Shown here: in pieces, positions 41,451-51,651 of the stretch
How positions within the stretch are numbered: position 1 is the stretch's first letter
How the letters are laid out: each line of letters opens with the position of its first letter
NCBI RefSeq assembly: GCF_029278565.1
Contig: NZ_CP119559.1
Coordinates: 62,001 to 126,000 of the forward strand
Origin: Haloarcula halophila
GTDB taxonomy: Archaea > Halobacteriota > Halobacteria > Halobacteriales > Haloarculaceae
Length of the DNA stretch: 64,000 nucleotides
Direction of reading: 5' to 3'
Made by a program: the position numbers and the translations under genes
The notes under the pieces: generated by a model
Seen by the model: only the letters and a program-made list of their open reading frames with translations
The model's database searches: none
Told to the model about the DNA's origin: nothing

Positions 41451-42533
41451 CTACTGTTCGTCCAGACGAAGCGAGTGGCACAACTCGACGACACTGTCCG
41501 ACCGGAGCCGTCGCTGCTGACTCGCACCGCTCTCCGCGTCTACGAGCCGACGGAGGCCGTCGACGCCGAGGCGGTCAGACTCACGCTGGACGAGTGTCTC
41601 GACTGCTTGTGGGTCTTCCTCGTCCGGCACCAGTAGCTCGGCGTCTCGGCCGTGCCTGATCGCCCGCCACTTGCTCTCGTCTAACAGTTCTCGGCCCATC
41701 GCGGTCCCGGACTCGCCGTCCTCGTAGCGAGCACCGAGGTCCGCGACCAGGGCGTGCGTGTACTCGACGAAGGCCATCACCCGATCCGGATCGGCCTGTC
41801 CGTCGGGCGCACGGACCTCGACCGTCCCGAGTCCCGAGTGGGGCCGAACGTCGAACCAGAGTTCTCCCCGGTCGTCGATGCTTCCGGTCTCGATCATCCG
41901 TCGCTCGTAGCGCTCGAACGCCTCGTAATCCTCGAAGGCCGTCGGCATCCCGGTGTTTGGTAACCCCTCGAAGATCTTCGCCCGCGCCGACTGGAGCCCG
42001 GTGTCGAAGCCGTTCCAGTACGGTGAGTTCGCCGACAGCGCGAGCATCAGCGGGAGGTGCCAGCGGAGTTCGTTGGCGATCCAGACGGCCTTGTCGGCGT
42101 CGTCGACGCCGACGTGGATGTGGAGCCCGGCCGTGGTGTTCCGGTGTTGTGGGTACTTGATCCGGTCTAACTGGGCTCTGTAGCGTGGCTTCTCCGCGTG
42201 TTCGAGTTCGCGCCACTTCGCCAGCGGATGCAGCCCCGCCGCGGCGATCCCGAAGCCGTGATCGCTGGCGTGGTCGACCAGTGCGTCACGGACCGTCGAG
42301 AGGTGTTCGCGCGCCCGACCCGGATCGTCGATGCGGGGCGTCTGTGTTTCGATGACGCACTTGAACAGCTCGTGGTCCAGGCGGTCTTCGAGAACCGCCG
42401 GCGGCTCGGACTCGTAGACGAGTTCGTCCGTCCCCGAGGTCGGACGGCCGTACTCGTCGACGACGTAGAACTCCTCTTCGATGCCAAGCGTCCCCTCGTG
42501 GGTGAACGTCTCGCGCGACCCCGTCTCGTCCAT
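41451..42533 (-). CDS. gshA: GshA, glutamate-cysteine ligase (gamma-glutamylcysteine synthetase) (360 aa)
   Basis: This ATP-dependent ligase joins Glu and Cys; in haloarchaea gamma-glutamylcysteine is the main low-molecular thiol, so the pathway stops here. The protein starts [20 protein letters not shown] and [20 protein letters not shown], the GCS2 family N-terminus. Typical HHIHVGV-like [20 protein letters not shown] and [20 protein letters not shown] follow. The start at 42533 is chosen because a TATA-like element on the minus strand (42560-42567) lies inside the longer frame starting at 42575. Fibrillarin is upstream on the same strand, 52 nt away. Confidence 0.93.
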   Translation of the reverse strand: MDETGSRETFTHEGTLGIEEEFYVVDEYGRPTSGTDELVYESEPPAVLEDRLDHELFKCVIETQTPRIDDPGRAREHLSTVRDALVDHASDHGFGIAAAGLHPLAKWRELEHAEKPRYRAQLDRIKYPQHRNTTAGLHIHVGVDDADKAVWIANELRWHLPLMLALSANSPYWNGFDTGLQSARAKIFEGLPNTGMPTAFEDYEAFERYERRMIETGSIDDRGELWFDVRPHSGLGTVEVRAPDGQADPDRVMAFVEYTHALVADLGARYEDGESGTAMGRELLDESKWRAIRHGRDAELLVPDEEDPQAVETLVQRESDRLGVDGLRRLVDAESGASQQRRLRSDSVVELCHSLRLDEQ

Positions 42534-42559
42534 CGCCTCGACAATCGGAACCGACGCGC

Positions 42560-42567
42560 TAAAGTTT
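42560..42567 (-). promoter_or_regulatory. TATA-like element that decides the gshA start
   Basis: On the minus strand this reads AACTTTAG and is 27-34 nt upstream of the ATG at 42533. The alternative start at 42575 would place it within the coding sequence. Confidence 0.5.
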
Positions 42568-42585
42568 TCCGTCACTGGACGACCG

Positions 42586-43212
42586 CTATCGGGGCTGTGC
42601 GACGACGCCGAGGTGGTCCTCGTGGTACGGCGTGAGTCGGTCGGTCTCCAGTATCTCGTAGTGGTCGTCGAGTTCGGCTACTACGTCCTCGAACACCGCT
42701 TCGGGGGCCGCGGTGACATCCTCGCTCCGGGCCTTGATGGCCGCCAGGAGGCGGCCGTCCTCGGTCAGGAACTGCCGGTTGAGTGCGGCGACCCGTGCCT
42801 GTCCGCGGGTCGCCACGTCCTGGACGAGTACGTCGACCGGTTCGACGACGTGGGCGTAGGTCTCCGGCCGGCGAGCGTCTTTCAACAGCGGAAACAGGTG
42901 GTCTCTGTCCTCGGCGGCCGACAGCAACTCCCGGAGCGGCCGTGGTGCGAACTCGACGGCGTAGGTCGGCCCGGCGAAGTCCGCGACGTGGCTGACCGTG
43001 GTCCCGGCGGCGGCCCCGAGATACAGCACCGTCTCGTCACCGTCCAGCCCGGTGTCCATCCCCAGTTCCAGCATCGCACCGAGTTTCGAGCGGTGTGGGT
43101 CCCACCGGCGCCACTCGCCGTCGGTCGGCTCGCCGTAGACTGGCGAACCGCGCGTCGCCAGTCCCGTCTCGCCGTCGAAGTCGTGTCGTTCGATACCGGC
43201 GGGGAGTGTCAC
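42586..43212 (-). CDS. flpA: fibrillarin, rRNA/tRNA 2'-O-methyltransferase (208 aa)
   Basis: Fibrillarin is the SAM-dependent methyltransferase of the archaeal C/D box RNP. SAM motif I is [20 protein letters not shown], and the following [20 protein letters not shown] and [15 protein letters not shown] are typical. The GTG start at 43212 overlaps the nop5 TGA by 4 nt, so the two are translated together. The N-terminal domain ([20 protein letters not shown]) is short, as in haloarchaea. Together with Nop5 and L7Ae (not in this window) it methylates targets selected by guide RNAs. Confidence 0.94.
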   Translation of the reverse strand: MTLPAGIERHDFDGETGLATRGSPVYGEPTDGEWRRWDPHRSKLGAMLELGMDTGLDGDETVLYLGAAAGTTVSHVADFAGPTYAVEFAPRPLRELLSAAEDRDHLFPLLKDARRPETYAHVVEPVDVLVQDVATRGQARVAALNRQFLTEDGRLLAAIKARSEDVTAAPEAVFEDVVAELDDHYEILETDRLTPYHEDHLGVVAQPR

Positions 43213-44054
43213 TGGTCCTCACCCCGTCGGCCGCGAATCCGTTCGATCCGTTCGTCCAGTTCGTCCTGTAGGAAGGGCCGCCGGTCGCCGCTGTAGTGGT
43301 CGATCCGCGCGGCGATCGAGAGCTTCCCCGCCAGCGCCCGCGCGGCCGACCCTCGTTCCTCGGGATGGGTCCCACGAACGTACTCGTGGGTGAAGATCAC
43401 CCCGTGTTTGGGCGACGGGGCCGAGCCCGTGAGGTGGGCAAAGAGTGCGTCCTCGGCACCGAGTACCTGGACGGTGCCGCTTGGTTGTTTGGCGAGTGCT
43501 TCGAGCCCGCCGGCCAGCGAGAGTAGTCGTGCGGCCAACACCGGTCCGGCCAACATCGAGAGGTTCGGGGCGACGGCGGGAGCGGCCCGTTCGATGAACG
43601 CTCGCAACGAGTCGGCTTCCTCGGTCAGTTCGACGGTCCGTTCGGCCAGCGAGACGAGGGCGCGGTCGGTCCCGTCGTCGGGGGTCCGAGCCGCGACCTC
43701 GCGGGCGTAGTCGATCCCGGTTCCGCTCTCCCCGTAGCGGCTCCCGCCCCACTCGCTGACCCGCTCTGTGAGTTCGTTGGCGGTCCGCTCGCAGTCGGCC
43801 ATCGCTCTGACGGCGTGGACGAGCTGCTGATCGTCCGCACCTTCGCGCTCGCGGACGGCCTCGCTGGCGGCGGCCGTCGTCGCCGCCTGCAGCCGCTCGT
43901 AATACTCCTCGCGGTCCGTGGCGAACCCCGATTCGACGGCCAGGGACGGCCAGTCGGCGGTGGTCTCGGCCCCGCCCTCCCTGATTCGTGTGACGGCGCC
44001 CCGCTCGTCGTCGGGGTCCAGCCCGGCGAACCAGCCGTCAGTGTCCTCTGTCAT
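43209..44054 (-). CDS. nop5: Nop5/Nop56-58 core protein of the C/D box RNP (281 aa)
   Basis: Nop5 bridges L7Ae, the guide RNA and fibrillarin. The C-terminal Nop domain has AAPAVAPNLSMLAGPVLAAR and GGLEALAKQPSGTVQVLGAE, then the signature KHGVIFTHEYVRGTHPEERG-like H-x-x-x-x-x-x-P region, ending AARIDHYSGDRRPF. A coiled-coil-like region (CERTANELTERVSEWGGSRY) precedes. The start at 44054 (MTEDTDGWFAGLD) is supported by a minus-strand TATA near 44076-44086. The haloarchaeal version is shorter than the Pyrococcus protein. flpA overlaps its stop. Confidence 0.93.
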   Translation of the reverse strand: MTEDTDGWFAGLDPDDERGAVTRIREGGAETTADWPSLAVESGFATDREEYYERLQAATTAAASEAVREREGADDQQLVHAVRAMADCERTANELTERVSEWGGSRYGESGTGIDYAREVAARTPDDGTDRALVSLAERTVELTEEADSLRAFIERAAPAVAPNLSMLAGPVLAARLLSLAGGLEALAKQPSGTVQVLGAEDALFAHLTGSAPSPKHGVIFTHEYVRGTHPEERGSAARALAGKLSIAARIDHYSGDRRPFLQDELDERIERIRGRRGEDQ

Positions 44055-44206
44055 ACGTAACGTCTGGACACACCGGCGTATAGGTGTCATCCTTTCGGCC
44101 CGTCGAGGCCGTTTTGGCTACACTCCGATCTTCGAGAGATCCGACAGAGCGCGCTGCTATCACGTGTTACTGCGACTTTATCTCCTCGAATCCCCTCTGT
44201 ACTGCC

Positions 44207-44605
44207 ATGGAACCACGATACAACTCCTTCGAGAACATGGACCGATTCGTCGACCAGATGCGCCACAGTATGTTCGGTGGGGACCGAGGCGTCGGACGCG
44301 GCTTTGGCGACAGTGTCCGGGTCGAACGCACCGACGAGGCGATCGTCGTCTTTGCCGACGTGCCCGGCTTCGAACCGGACGAGATCGGGGTTCGACTCCA
44401 CGACGACCGACTCCACATCACTGCCGACCACGAGGCTGGCGACGGACACACCGCGCGGCACCGGTCGCTACGCGAGACGGTCTCCTTGGGGGCGGCTGTC
44501 GACCCCGAAAACACTTCGGCGACCTACCGCAACGGTGTCCTCGAAGTCCGACTCCTCCTCGAACGCGATTCCCACGAAGGAACCAAGATCGAAATCGGCG
44601 AGTGA
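44207..44605 (+). CDS. Hsp20-family small heat shock protein (132 aa)
   Basis: The alpha-crystallin domain runs from about residue 35 to the end. VRVERTDEAIVVFADVPGFE opens it, and TYRNGVLEVRLLLERD carries the A/x-x-x-N-G-V-L motif of sHSPs. Such proteins hold unfolding proteins in a refoldable state. The ATG at 44207 is 26-35 nt downstream of a TATA-like GACTTTATCT (44174-44183), as expected for a leaderless gene. The N-terminal arm (about 30 residues, MEPRYNSFENMDRFVDQMRH) is short. The C-terminal extension lacks an obvious I-x-I/V motif other than TKIEIGE. Confidence 0.9.
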   Translation: MEPRYNSFENMDRFVDQMRHSMFGGDRGVGRGFGDSVRVERTDEAIVVFADVPGFEPDEIGVRLHDDRLHITADHEAGDGHTARHRSLRETVSLGAAVDPENTSATYRNGVLEVRLLLERDSHEGTKIEIGE

Positions 44606-44644
44606 TCGAGAAACGTTCGACAACCGGGGAACCGTGAAATCCCC

Positions 44645-44654
44645 GTATATATTT
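44645..44654 (+). promoter_or_regulatory. TATA box of the acyl-CoA synthetase gene
   Basis: GTATATATTT is 26-35 nt before the ATG at 44680. It fits a leaderless start there; an upstream in-frame ATG at 44653 lies within the promoter and is not used. Confidence 0.6.
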
Positions 44655-44679
44655 GTCTGTTCCCATAGAATTACGGGGT

Positions 44680-46659
44680 ATGGTAGGCCCCGAGTCGACG
44701 CCAGGGTGGCGGACGGCGGAGACCGAGTACACGGACGAAGTTATCGGCGACGACACGCTCGGTGAGATGTTCGCTGCGACCGCCCAGCGCAACGCCGACG
44801 ACAACGCGCAACTGTACAAAGGCGGCGCGTACGACCGATCACTCACTGAGGCGGTCATCCCTTCGGCGCCGAGCGGCGAATACGCAGCCATCAGTTACGA
44901 GCGGATGCACGATATCGTCAAGCACGTCGCAACGGGCTTGCGGGATATCGGCGTGAGAGACGACACTCGTGTCGGACTGTTCTCTTCGACCCGGATGGAG
45001 TGGGCACTCGCTGACTTCGCAGTGCTCTCTGCGGGCGGCGTAATCACGACGGTCTACACCGAATCGTCGGCCAAGCAGGTCGAATACCTACTCGACGACC
45101 CTGACGCCGAGTTCGTCATCGTCGAGAACGCCGACCTCCTCGACCGGGTGCTCGAAGTGGAATCGAATCTTTCTCTCGAAGGTATCGTTCTGATCGACGA
45201 CTACGAGTCCGATCGAGACGACATCTATACGCTCAGAGATCTCTACGACCGTGGGGTCGCCACCTTCGAGGAGTCCACCTACCGCTCCTGGCTCGCCGAT
45301 CGTGATCCGAGTGATCTGGCCAGTCTGATCTACACGTCGGGGACGACCGGACAGCCGAAAGGCGTCCAACTCACCCACCGGAACTTCCGTTCGAACGTCA
45401 ACCAATCGCGGAAACGGCTCGCTCCCAGACCGGACAAACACCCCGACGTCCCGGCGATCGGCTCCGACTCGACGTCGATCTCTTTTCTCCCGCTCGCACA
45501 CGTTTTCGAACGGCTCGCGGGGCATTTCTTCATGTTCGCTTCCGGCGCGACAGTCGGGTACGTCGAGCACCCGGACACCCTCGCCGACGACCTCCAACTG
45601 ATCCAGCCGACGACCGGCGCAAGCGTTCCGCGGGTCTACGAGCGGATCTTCGACCGGATGAGCGAACAGGCCAGCGAGTCACCGATCAAACAACGGATCT
45701 TCGACTGGGCGGTCGATGTCGCCAGAGAGTACGCTCGGACTGAGGACCCAGGTATCGTCCTCGAAGCGAAACACGGCCTCGCGGATACGCTCGTCTACAA
45801 CACGGTCAAGGAGAAGATGGGGGGCAACATCGAGTTCATGGTCAGCGGCGGCGGGAGCCTCTCGAAGACCCTCTGTGAGACGTTCGTCGGGATGGAACTG
45901 ACGATCCTGGAGGGGTACGGGCTCACGGAGACGTCGCCGGTCATCACGACCAACCCCCCGGAGGATATCCGACCGGGCACACTGGGCGTCCCAGTGGCAG
46001 ATGTCGAGGTACGTATCGACACTGGAGTGGTCGACGCCAGCCAGTTCGACGACGTGACCGGCGAACTCGGGGAGTTGCTCGTCCGCGGTCCGAACGTCAC
46101 CAACGGCTACTGGAACCAACCCGGTCCCAGTGAGCGTGCGTTCACCGAGATCGACGGCAAGCGGTGGTTCCGTACGGGAGATATCATCGAACGGACGGAC
46201 GACGACTATCTGATCTATCACGACCGGATCAAGGAGATCATCGTCCTCTCGACCGGGAAGAACGTGGCACCACAGCCTATCGAGGATCTGTTCGTGACGA
46301 GCGACCGCGTCGACCAGGTGATGGTGGTCGGCGACGACCAGAAGTTCGTCGGGGCGCTCATCGTGCCGAACTTCGAGGAACTCCAGCGGTGGGCCGACGC
46401 CGAAGGGATCGACCTCCCCGACGACCTCTACGAGCGCTGCGACGACGACCGAGTCAGGGAGTGGGTCCAGGTCGCCGTCGACGAGTGTAACGCCGATTTG
46501 GAGAAAGTCGAGCGGATCAAACAGTTCGAACTGGTTCCCAGGGAGTGGACCGCCGAGAACGATCTGCTCACGCCATCGATGAAAAAGAAACGCCGGAACA
46601 TCAGGACGGAGTTCGAGGCCAAACTCCGGGAGATCTACGGCGACGACTACAGCGAGTGA
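44680..46659 (+). CDS. AMP-forming long-chain acyl-CoA synthetase (659 aa)
   Basis: This enzyme activates a fatty acid with ATP and CoA. It has the P-loop IYTSGTTGQPKGVQLTH, the Y-G-L-T-E-T motif in ILEGYGLTETSPVITT, the RTGDI region and the catalytic YHDRIKEIIVLSTGKNVAPQ with PIEDLF. The start is MVGPESTPGW at 44680. The layout and length match the long-chain (FadD15-like) type with the insertion near residues 240-330. It is acidic and has no signal. It has a strong own promoter and no linked metabolic genes except YjbQ convergent downstream. Confidence 0.94.
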   Translation: MVGPESTPGWRTAETEYTDEVIGDDTLGEMFAATAQRNADDNAQLYKGGAYDRSLTEAVIPSAPSGEYAAISYERMHDIVKHVATGLRDIGVRDDTRVGLFSSTRMEWALADFAVLSAGGVITTVYTESSAKQVEYLLDDPDAEFVIVENADLLDRVLEVESNLSLEGIVLIDDYESDRDDIYTLRDLYDRGVATFEESTYRSWLADRDPSDLASLIYTSGTTGQPKGVQLTHRNFRSNVNQSRKRLAPRPDKHPDVPAIGSDSTSISFLPLAHVFERLAGHFFMFASGATVGYVEHPDTLADDLQLIQPTTGASVPRVYERIFDRMSEQASESPIKQRIFDWAVDVAREYARTEDPGIVLEAKHGLADTLVYNTVKEKMGGNIEFMVSGGGSLSKTLCETFVGMELTILEGYGLTETSPVITTNPPEDIRPGTLGVPVADVEVRIDTGVVDASQFDDVTGELGELLVRGPNVTNGYWNQPGPSERAFTEIDGKRWFRTGDIIERTDDDYLIYHDRIKEIIVLSTGKNVAPQPIEDLFVTSDRVDQVMVVGDDQKFVGALIVPNFEELQRWADAEGIDLPDDLYERCDDDRVREWVQVAVDECNADLEKVERIKQFELVPREWTAENDLLTPSMKKKRRNIRTEFEAKLREIYGDDYSE

Positions 46660-46669
46660 GGCCGCTCGG

Positions 46670-47056
46670 TCAGTACCGCACGTCCACCGCCCGCTCGCGT
46701 GGGCCGTCACACTCGGCGAGCAGGACCGACTGCCACGTCCCGAGATCCAGCGACCCCTCGGTGACGGGGACCGTCACGTCCGGCCCGACGAGCATCGCTC
46801 GGACGTGTGCGTCTGCGTTTCCGTCGAGGGCATCGTGTTTCCAGCCGTCGTCGTCGATCAACCCGACCAGTGACTCCGCGAGGTCACCCAACAGACGTGA
46901 TTCGGCCTCGTTGACCGTGACACCGACGGTGGTGTGTCTGACGAAGACGGTACAGGTCCCGTCCGCCTCTGGTGGTATCGCGTCCGCGACGTGGTCTGTG
47001 ATGTCAACCACGGTCGTCCGCTCGTCGGTCTCGACGGTGAACCGTTCGCGTCCCAT
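46670..47056 (-). CDS. YjbQ/UPF0047 family protein (128 aa)
   Basis: The family signature is complete: TCTVFVRHTTVGVTVNEAES, HDALDGNADAHVRAMLVGPD (D-G-N-A-x-A-H) and the ending LGTWQSVLLAECDGPRERAV (G-T-W-Q-x-x-x-x-x-E-x-D-G-P-R). The protein is a small trimeric beta fold; some members have thiamine phosphate synthase-like activity, though this is not settled. I chose the start MGRERFTVETDERTT at 47056, since residues upstream have no match. It is convergent with the acyl-CoA synthetase gene (10 nt between stops). Confidence 0.88.
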   Translation of the reverse strand: MGRERFTVETDERTTVVDITDHVADAIPPEADGTCTVFVRHTTVGVTVNEAESRLLGDLAESLVGLIDDDGWKHDALDGNADAHVRAMLVGPDVTVPVTEGSLDLGTWQSVLLAECDGPRERAVDVRY

Positions 47057-47119
47057 ATCGACTGTTGGGACCGCTCCCGTGAGTAGCTTTGCCACGGAAA
47101 CCGACACGGACGAACTGAC

Positions 47120-50100
47120 TCAGGCCAGCCAGTCGTCGGGTTTCGTGTCGTAGTCGATGTCGGTCGCGGTGAGGTGCTCGACCTCCGACCAGTCGGTCGT
47201 CTCGACGGTGACCGCCTCGCCGTCGTAGCGGATGCGCTTGCCCACCGGTTCGGGCTCCGGTTCACGGTCCCGGCGTTTCGCGACTTCCACGTCGTGGTCG
47301 TCGAACTCCTTGACGATCGTCAGGAGGTTCACCGGGTAGCCCCAGAGTTCGAACACCCGTTTGAGCACGTCGCTGGCTTGCTCGATGTCGAGCATGACGC
47401 CGTTGTACTGGTGGGCCAACAGCAGTTCGTTGCGGTTGCGGTAGTTGCCGTCCTCGACGACTATGGTCGGCTTGCCGAAGTTGGTGAACTGCAACATCAG
47501 CTTCTTCTTGACGTCCTCGTGGTCGGTCGAGGTGACCCGGTAATCGCCCGAGGCGTGGGTGTACTCGTAGGTGAAGTAGTCGTTGCTGTCGACGAACTCC
47601 TGGGTCAGGAACGCGTCGAGGAAGGTCACGTCGTTGTGGCTCTCGCGGACCTCCCGCATGCGGTCCCAGCCGCTCGTGTAGTCGACGTCTGCCAGCGCGG
47701 CCTCGATATCGTCGTAGCGGTCCTGTTCGAACAGATACCGCGAGACCCGTTCCAGTTCCTCCTGGCCGACGTTCGAGACGAACCCGCGGTTCTGGGGCCG
47801 GATCAGGGAGTAGTGGCGTTCACAGAGTCCCTCGTAGGTCAGCACCTTCCAGGGGTAGGTCCCGACGTCGAACTCGTCGTCCCGAGCGGCCGCCAGTCCG
47901 TCGGCGTCGACGCGGTGGTCTTCGGGGTCCAGTTCAGCTATGTGGCCCGGCACGTCGGTCAACCAGGCTGGGGGTTCGAGCTGCTCCTGGACCGCCGTGA
48001 AGTCGACCACGTCGTGGAAGTTCCGCCAGGTGACACCCTCGGTTCGGAGGAGCCGTTCGATCACTTCCCGGCGGTTCTCCGTGTTCTCGACGTACTGCCA
48101 GATCGCCAGCCCGAGGCTGTAGGGGTTGAGCCCGCCCGACCCCAGCACCTTCGACATGTGGTCGGCGTAGAGGACGAACTCGTCGTCGCCGGCGAAGTTC
48201 TCGTCGGTCATCATCACCGACTCCCAGTACGAATTGTGGTTGACGAATCCGCTTGCTGCGTAGCGGTGGGTGGTTTCCACGGAGATATCGTAGACATCTC
48301 CGATTCCCGTTTCCACGGCCGTCACTTCGTCCGTCCAGGATTCCGATTCGAACCACTCGAGATCGTCGAGATACTGTTCGAGGGCATCGGATTTCGCGCG
48401 GTAGCCGAACCCAATTTCCTCGGCAAACGTCGAGGCGGACTCGCCGGTGAGATGGATATGATAACAGCCGTCTGTCTGTTTCCGGCGTCGAGACAGTATA
48501 TCGAAGTTCGCGAGCAACAACTGTACAGTTTTCGACAGTTGATCACTTTTCGTCGAGAGAATCACGCCTTGCTCGCCAGCGTAGCCATCCGCGTCGAACA
48601 ACCCACGGAGGAACTCGGCGACGACTGGTTTGGGCGACTGGAGTACCTGTTCCGGAATCCGCTTTTCCGCAGCCGCGACGCCGGTCGGTAGTCCAAATGT
48701 CTCGGTGAGCAATTCCCGAAGGTGTAGCGAGTACGCATAGACACGCCAGCGACCGTCCTGTTCTTCCACGGTCGCCTCGATACCGAACAGCTCCGAGCAG
48801 AGGCCAGCAAACTCCTCGGCGTTGGCTTCCTTGCCTGATGTGAACCCGACGTGGCGGGAATCAGATGGGACGTGACCGTCGCCGACCAAGAGACCGAGGA
48901 ACCGTCCGAACTGCTCGGTAACTGTCTCCGGGACACGGATCGGTTGACGCTGGTTGATTTCGGCGTCGGCGGTCTCGTCGTATCCACTCAATGCCGCATC
49001 GATGGCATCCGCTCGTTCGGCAGAGCCAGTCTTCCGGTACCGCATCACCGTCCAGACTGATACGCCGGCTTCGTCTGCGACATCTTCGAGTGTGGTGTAC
49101 TCTCTGGAGGTCCACTCGATAGACTTGTACTCGTCGGGCCAGAGCCCGTTTCCGGCACTGACTTCGATTTTATCGCCGGCGGCTAATTCGTCGAGACGGA
49201 CCCATTCTCCGTCTGGCCGACGGACTCTATGGTTGTTCGACCCAGTCACCTCGAATCCCCGACGTGTTTCGATCGTCACCGTGTCGTGGTTCCGGATAAC
49301 GTTTGAATCGTACACAGATCTGGTCGTCTCCCCGTCGGAGACATCGGGATGCCTGTCGACGACATCACGCATCGTGACGAGACCGTCTTCGGTGAACACG
49401 CGGGTGTCCGGGGCGACACAGGCCCACCCTTCATTCATAACCTTTGTCATCTTCTGCGGCGCGAAGTAGTACGCCTCTCGACGGAGCAACTCCAACAGGT
49501 CCCGCTGCCAGTCGGTGAACTCCGTCGCCTTCTCGGTGTCCTCGTCGTAGCGGTTGCCGTGTTTACGCAGGAACCCGAGAATGTCCTTCTCCGGTTCGGC
49601 GGGGAAGGAGACGCCGTCCTCGTCGCCGTTCTGTGCGTCGAGCCACTCGTCGTCGAAGACCTGCCGTTTGACCTCGTCCGAGAGGTCCAGTTCGTCGAGT
49701 TGGTCGGCGACGTCGACGCCCTCCAGTTCCTCGAACTCCTCGGGCCCGGTCTCGACCGGCGCGTACGGCTCGTGTTGGTCGATGTTGTCCTCCAGACAGA
49801 GGACGTGGTCGATGAACCGCTCGACCGCCGCGCGCTCGATCTCGGGGTCTTGCATGTACTCCCGGATGGTATCGGCGTGCCGGGAGAGCATCTCCGCGGC
49901 CTCGGGGCTGCGGACTCGCCGCTCGCCCTCGCGACCGCTCGTGATCCCGTCGGCGAACATCCGGAACCACTCGTTGTTCGCGAAGAAATCAGCGTGTGCT
50001 TCGACGTGGGTGATGACCGCCTTTTGGTCGGCCAGCGTGTTCGATTCCTGGAGGAAGGCGTGGGCCGGGTCGTCGTTGTTGACGATCTCGAAGGCCTTCC

Positions 50101-50341
50101 CGCCGAGGAACTGGGTCTGTTTCTGCTGGCGGTCGTACTGCATCCCCCAGCGCCAGTGTGGGTACCGCTGTTGGAAGCCGCCGTAGGCGATGAGTTCGTT
50201 CATCTCGTCGTAGTCGACGACCCAGTAGTTGACCGGGTACGGCGAGAGCCCGAGCTTCTCGGCCAGGTTGCTGGCCTCCTCGACGTGTGCTTTGAGGTCG
50301 GCGGCGATGCGCTGTTTCGTGATCCTGTCGTCGGTGCTCAT
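47120..50341 (-). CDS. spoVR: SpoVR-family protein, interrupted by an intein (1073 aa precursor; 677 aa after splicing)
   Basis: The extein parts match Spo[22 protein letters not shown] and [20 protein letters not shown] at the N-terminus, [16 protein letters not shown] centrally, and [20 protein letters not shown] then HYDD-like [20 protein letters not shown] later. The conserved family motif M-N-E-G-W-A-S-Y-W is split after NEGWA (residue 307) by an intein whose last residue is N703, and S704 continues as SYWES. SpoVR is in a stress-related operon with PrkA kinase and YeaH in many bacteria; its biochemical role is not known. The ATG overlaps the yeaH stop by 4 nt. The downstream stop is at 47120. 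Splicing is needed to restore the central motif. Confidence 0.95.
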   Translation of the reverse strand: MSTDDRITKQRIAADLKAHVEEASNLAEKLGLSPYPVNYWVVDYDEMNELIAYGGFQQRYPHWRWGMQYDRQQKQTQFLGGKAFEIVNNDDPAHAFLQESNTLADQKAVITHVEAHADFFANNEWFRMFADGITSGREGERRVRSPEAAEMLSRHADTIREYMQDPEIERAAVERFIDHVLCLEDNIDQHEPYAPVETGPEEFEELEGVDVADQLDELDLSDEVKRQVFDDEWLDAQNGDEDGVSFPAEPEKDILGFLRKHGNRYDEDTEKATEFTDWQRDLLELLRREAYYFAPQKMTKVMNEGWACVAPDTRVFTEDGLVTMRDVVDRHPDVSDGETTRSVYDSNVIRNHDTVTIETRRGFEVTGSNNHRVRRPDGEWVRLDELAAGDKIEVSAGNGLWPDEYKSIEWTSREYTTLEDVADEAGVSVWTVMRYRKTGSAERADAIDAALSGYDETADAEINQRQPIRVPETVTEQFGRFLGLLVGDGHVPSDSRHVGFTSGKEANAEEFAGLCSELFGIEATVEEQDGRWRVYAYSLHLRELLTETFGLPTGVAAAEKRIPEQVLQSPKPVVAEFLRGLFDADGYAGEQGVILSTKSDQLSKTVQLLLANFDILSRRRKQTDGCYHIHLTGESASTFAEEIGFGYRAKSDALEQYLDDLEWFESESWTDEVTAVETGIGDVYDISVETTHRYAASGFVNHNSYWESVMMTDENFAGDDEFVLYADHMSKVLGSGGLNPYSLGLAIWQYVENTENRREVIERLLRTEGVTWRNFHDVVDFTAVQEQLEPPAWLTDVPGHIAELDPEDHRVDADGLAAARDDEFDVGTYPWKVLTYEGLCERHYSLIRPQNRGFVSNVGQEELERVSRYLFEQDRYDDIEAALADVDYTSGWDRMREVRESHNDVTFLDAFLTQEFVDSNDYFTYEYTHASGDYRVTSTDHEDVKKKLMLQFTNFGKPTIVVEDGNYRNRNELLLAHQYNGVMLDIEQASDVLKRVFELWGYPVNLLTIVKEFDDHDVEVAKRRDREPEPEPVGKRIRYDGEAVTVETTDWSEVEHLTATDIDYDTKPDDWLA
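48233..49420 (-). mobile_element. intein with LAGLIDADG homing endonuclease inside spoVR (396 aa)
   Basis: The intein is residues 308-703 of the SpoVR precursor. Block A starts with C308 ([20 protein letters not shown]). Block B has [13 protein letters not shown] with H371, with Ser-x-x-His in place of the usual Thr-x-x-His. The two dodecapeptide endonuclease motifs are [10 protein letters not shown] (481-490) and [11 protein letters not shown] (578-588), with the acids D488 and D585. The terminal block F is [20 protein letters not shown] then N703, with H702-N703 before S704. A helix-turn-helix-like insert ([20 protein letters not shown]) lies between the splicing and endonuclease parts. By eye its composition is less G+C-rich than the flanking extein. 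Confidence 0.93.
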
Positions 50342-51651
50342 TCGTCTTCCTCCGTGCTGAGTATCTCGTAGATCGCGTCGACCACGTCCTCCGGCGAGGA
50401 GACGTACGCGACAGCGACGTTGTCGGCGTCCCGGAAGCTCCGTTCGACCTCCTCGGCGTGGGTGGCGTTGATCGCGTTGCCGCTCGGTTGGGTCTCCACG
50501 TAGGCGTGGAGGTTCGCGGGGATCTCCCGCATGAGCGGGATCACCTTCTCCTCGGTGTCGTTGCTGGAGTTCTCGCTGTCGCCGGCGGCGAAGACGTAGC
50601 GGTTCCACTCGCTCCAGGGATACTCCTCCTCTAAGACGGCCGCGGCCAGCTCGTAGGCACTGGAGATGCGGGTCCCGCCGCCCGATCGGATGCCGAAGAA
50701 CTCCTCGCGGTCGACCTCCCAGGCGTCGGCGTCGTGGGCGATGTAGACGAACTCGGCGTTGTCGTATTTCCCCTGGAGATACCAGTCCAGCGGCGTAAAC
50801 GTCCGCTCGACGAGTTCCCGTTTCTGCTGGCGCATCGAGCCCGACACGTCACGGATGTTGACCACGACGACGTTTTTCTCCCGTTCCTCGACGATTTCGG
50901 GGTAGCGGTACCGCTCGTCCTCCCGACGGAAGGGGACTTCGTCGACGCCGTCCCGGCGGATTCGCTGGGCGGTCGTGACCTGGTCGACCGCCGTTTCCAT
51001 CTCCTCGATGGAGTCCCACCGGCTCTTCTCGTCGCTGGAGAGCTCCCCGTAGGCGTCCTCGATCCAGGCTTTCGAGACGGGGATGTTGTTCTCGCGTGCC
51101 CACTCGAAGACGGACTGTGGCCCCCAGCCCTCGACTTTCAGGGCCTCGCGGACGTAGTCCTCGTCGAACTCCATCGCCAGCTTGCGCTTGAGCCCTTTCT
51201 TGAACAGCCGCTCGAAGTCGAGCGTCGAGGACGGCCCCGTCCGGGTCATGTCGGTGAAGTCGCCCTCCTTCTCCTCGATGACCTTCTTGCCTTTCGGCTC
51301 CAGGTCGAGGCCGAGTTGTTCGTCTAACTCCTGGGCGAACTCCTCGGGGTCCATCTCGTAGTACTCGTGGTCGCCGCCCTCCTCGCCGGGGTCGCCGTCC
51401 TCGTCGCCGTCGCCGGGCTGGGGCTGTGGCTGCCCGACGGGGTCGCCGGGCTGGGCACCCTCACCTTGTCCGACGCCGCCTTTGTCCCGCTGGTCGTACT
51501 CGAACGTCGGGAGGTCGACGATCTTGATCGGGATGCGGACCTCGTCGTCCCGTGACTGACCGAGGTCACCGTACTGGATGAACTCGGCGAGGTCCTGTCG
51601 GCGCTGCTCGCCCACTTCGCGGTACCGTTCGAGGTCGTCTCTCAATCCCAT
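50338..51651 (-). CDS. YeaH/DUF444 von Willebrand A-domain protein (437 aa)
   Basis: The protein starts [20 protein letters not shown]. It has a Pro/Gln/Gly/Asp-rich linker (about 60-95: [20 protein letters not shown]) and a C-terminal vWA domain with the MIDAS D-x-S-x-S motif at D268 to S272 in [20 protein letters not shown] and later [20 protein letters not shown] (T at the metal site). YeaH proteins are partners of PrkA kinase (YeaG) and SpoVR in bacteria under nitrogen limitation or sporulation-type stress. The gene lies between prkA2 (10-nt overlap of its start with the prkA2 stop) and spoVR (4-nt overlap). It is cytoplasmic. Confidence 0.93.
   Translation of the reverse strand: MGLRDDLERYREVGEQRRQDLAEFIQYGDLGQSRDDEVRIPIKIVDLPTFEYDQRDKGGVGQGEGAQPGDPVGQPQPQPGDGDEDGDPGEEGGDHEYYEMDPEEFAQELDEQLGLDLEPKGKKVIEEKEGDFTDMTRTGPSSTLDFERLFKKGLKRKLAMEFDEDYVREALKVEGWGPQSVFEWARENNIPVSKAWIEDAYGELSSDEKSRWDSIEEMETAVDQVTTAQRIRRDGVDEVPFRREDERYRYPEIVEEREKNVVVVNIRDVSGSMRQQKRELVERTFTPLDWYLQGKYDNAEFVYIAHDADAWEVDREEFFGIRSGGGTRISSAYELAAAVLEEEYPWSEWNRYVFAAGDSENSSNDTEEKVIPLMREIPANLHAYVETQPSGNAINATHAEEVERSFRDADNVAVAYVSSPEDVVDAIYEILSTEEDE

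Noticed and set aside
41322-41636. 104-codon plus-strand frame near the gshA end
   Set aside because: It overlaps gshA antisense for most of its length and has no motif or promoter at the right place.
49349-50371. 340-codon plus-strand frame opposite spoVR
   Set aside because: Antisense shadow of the SpoVR N-terminal region; no family match.
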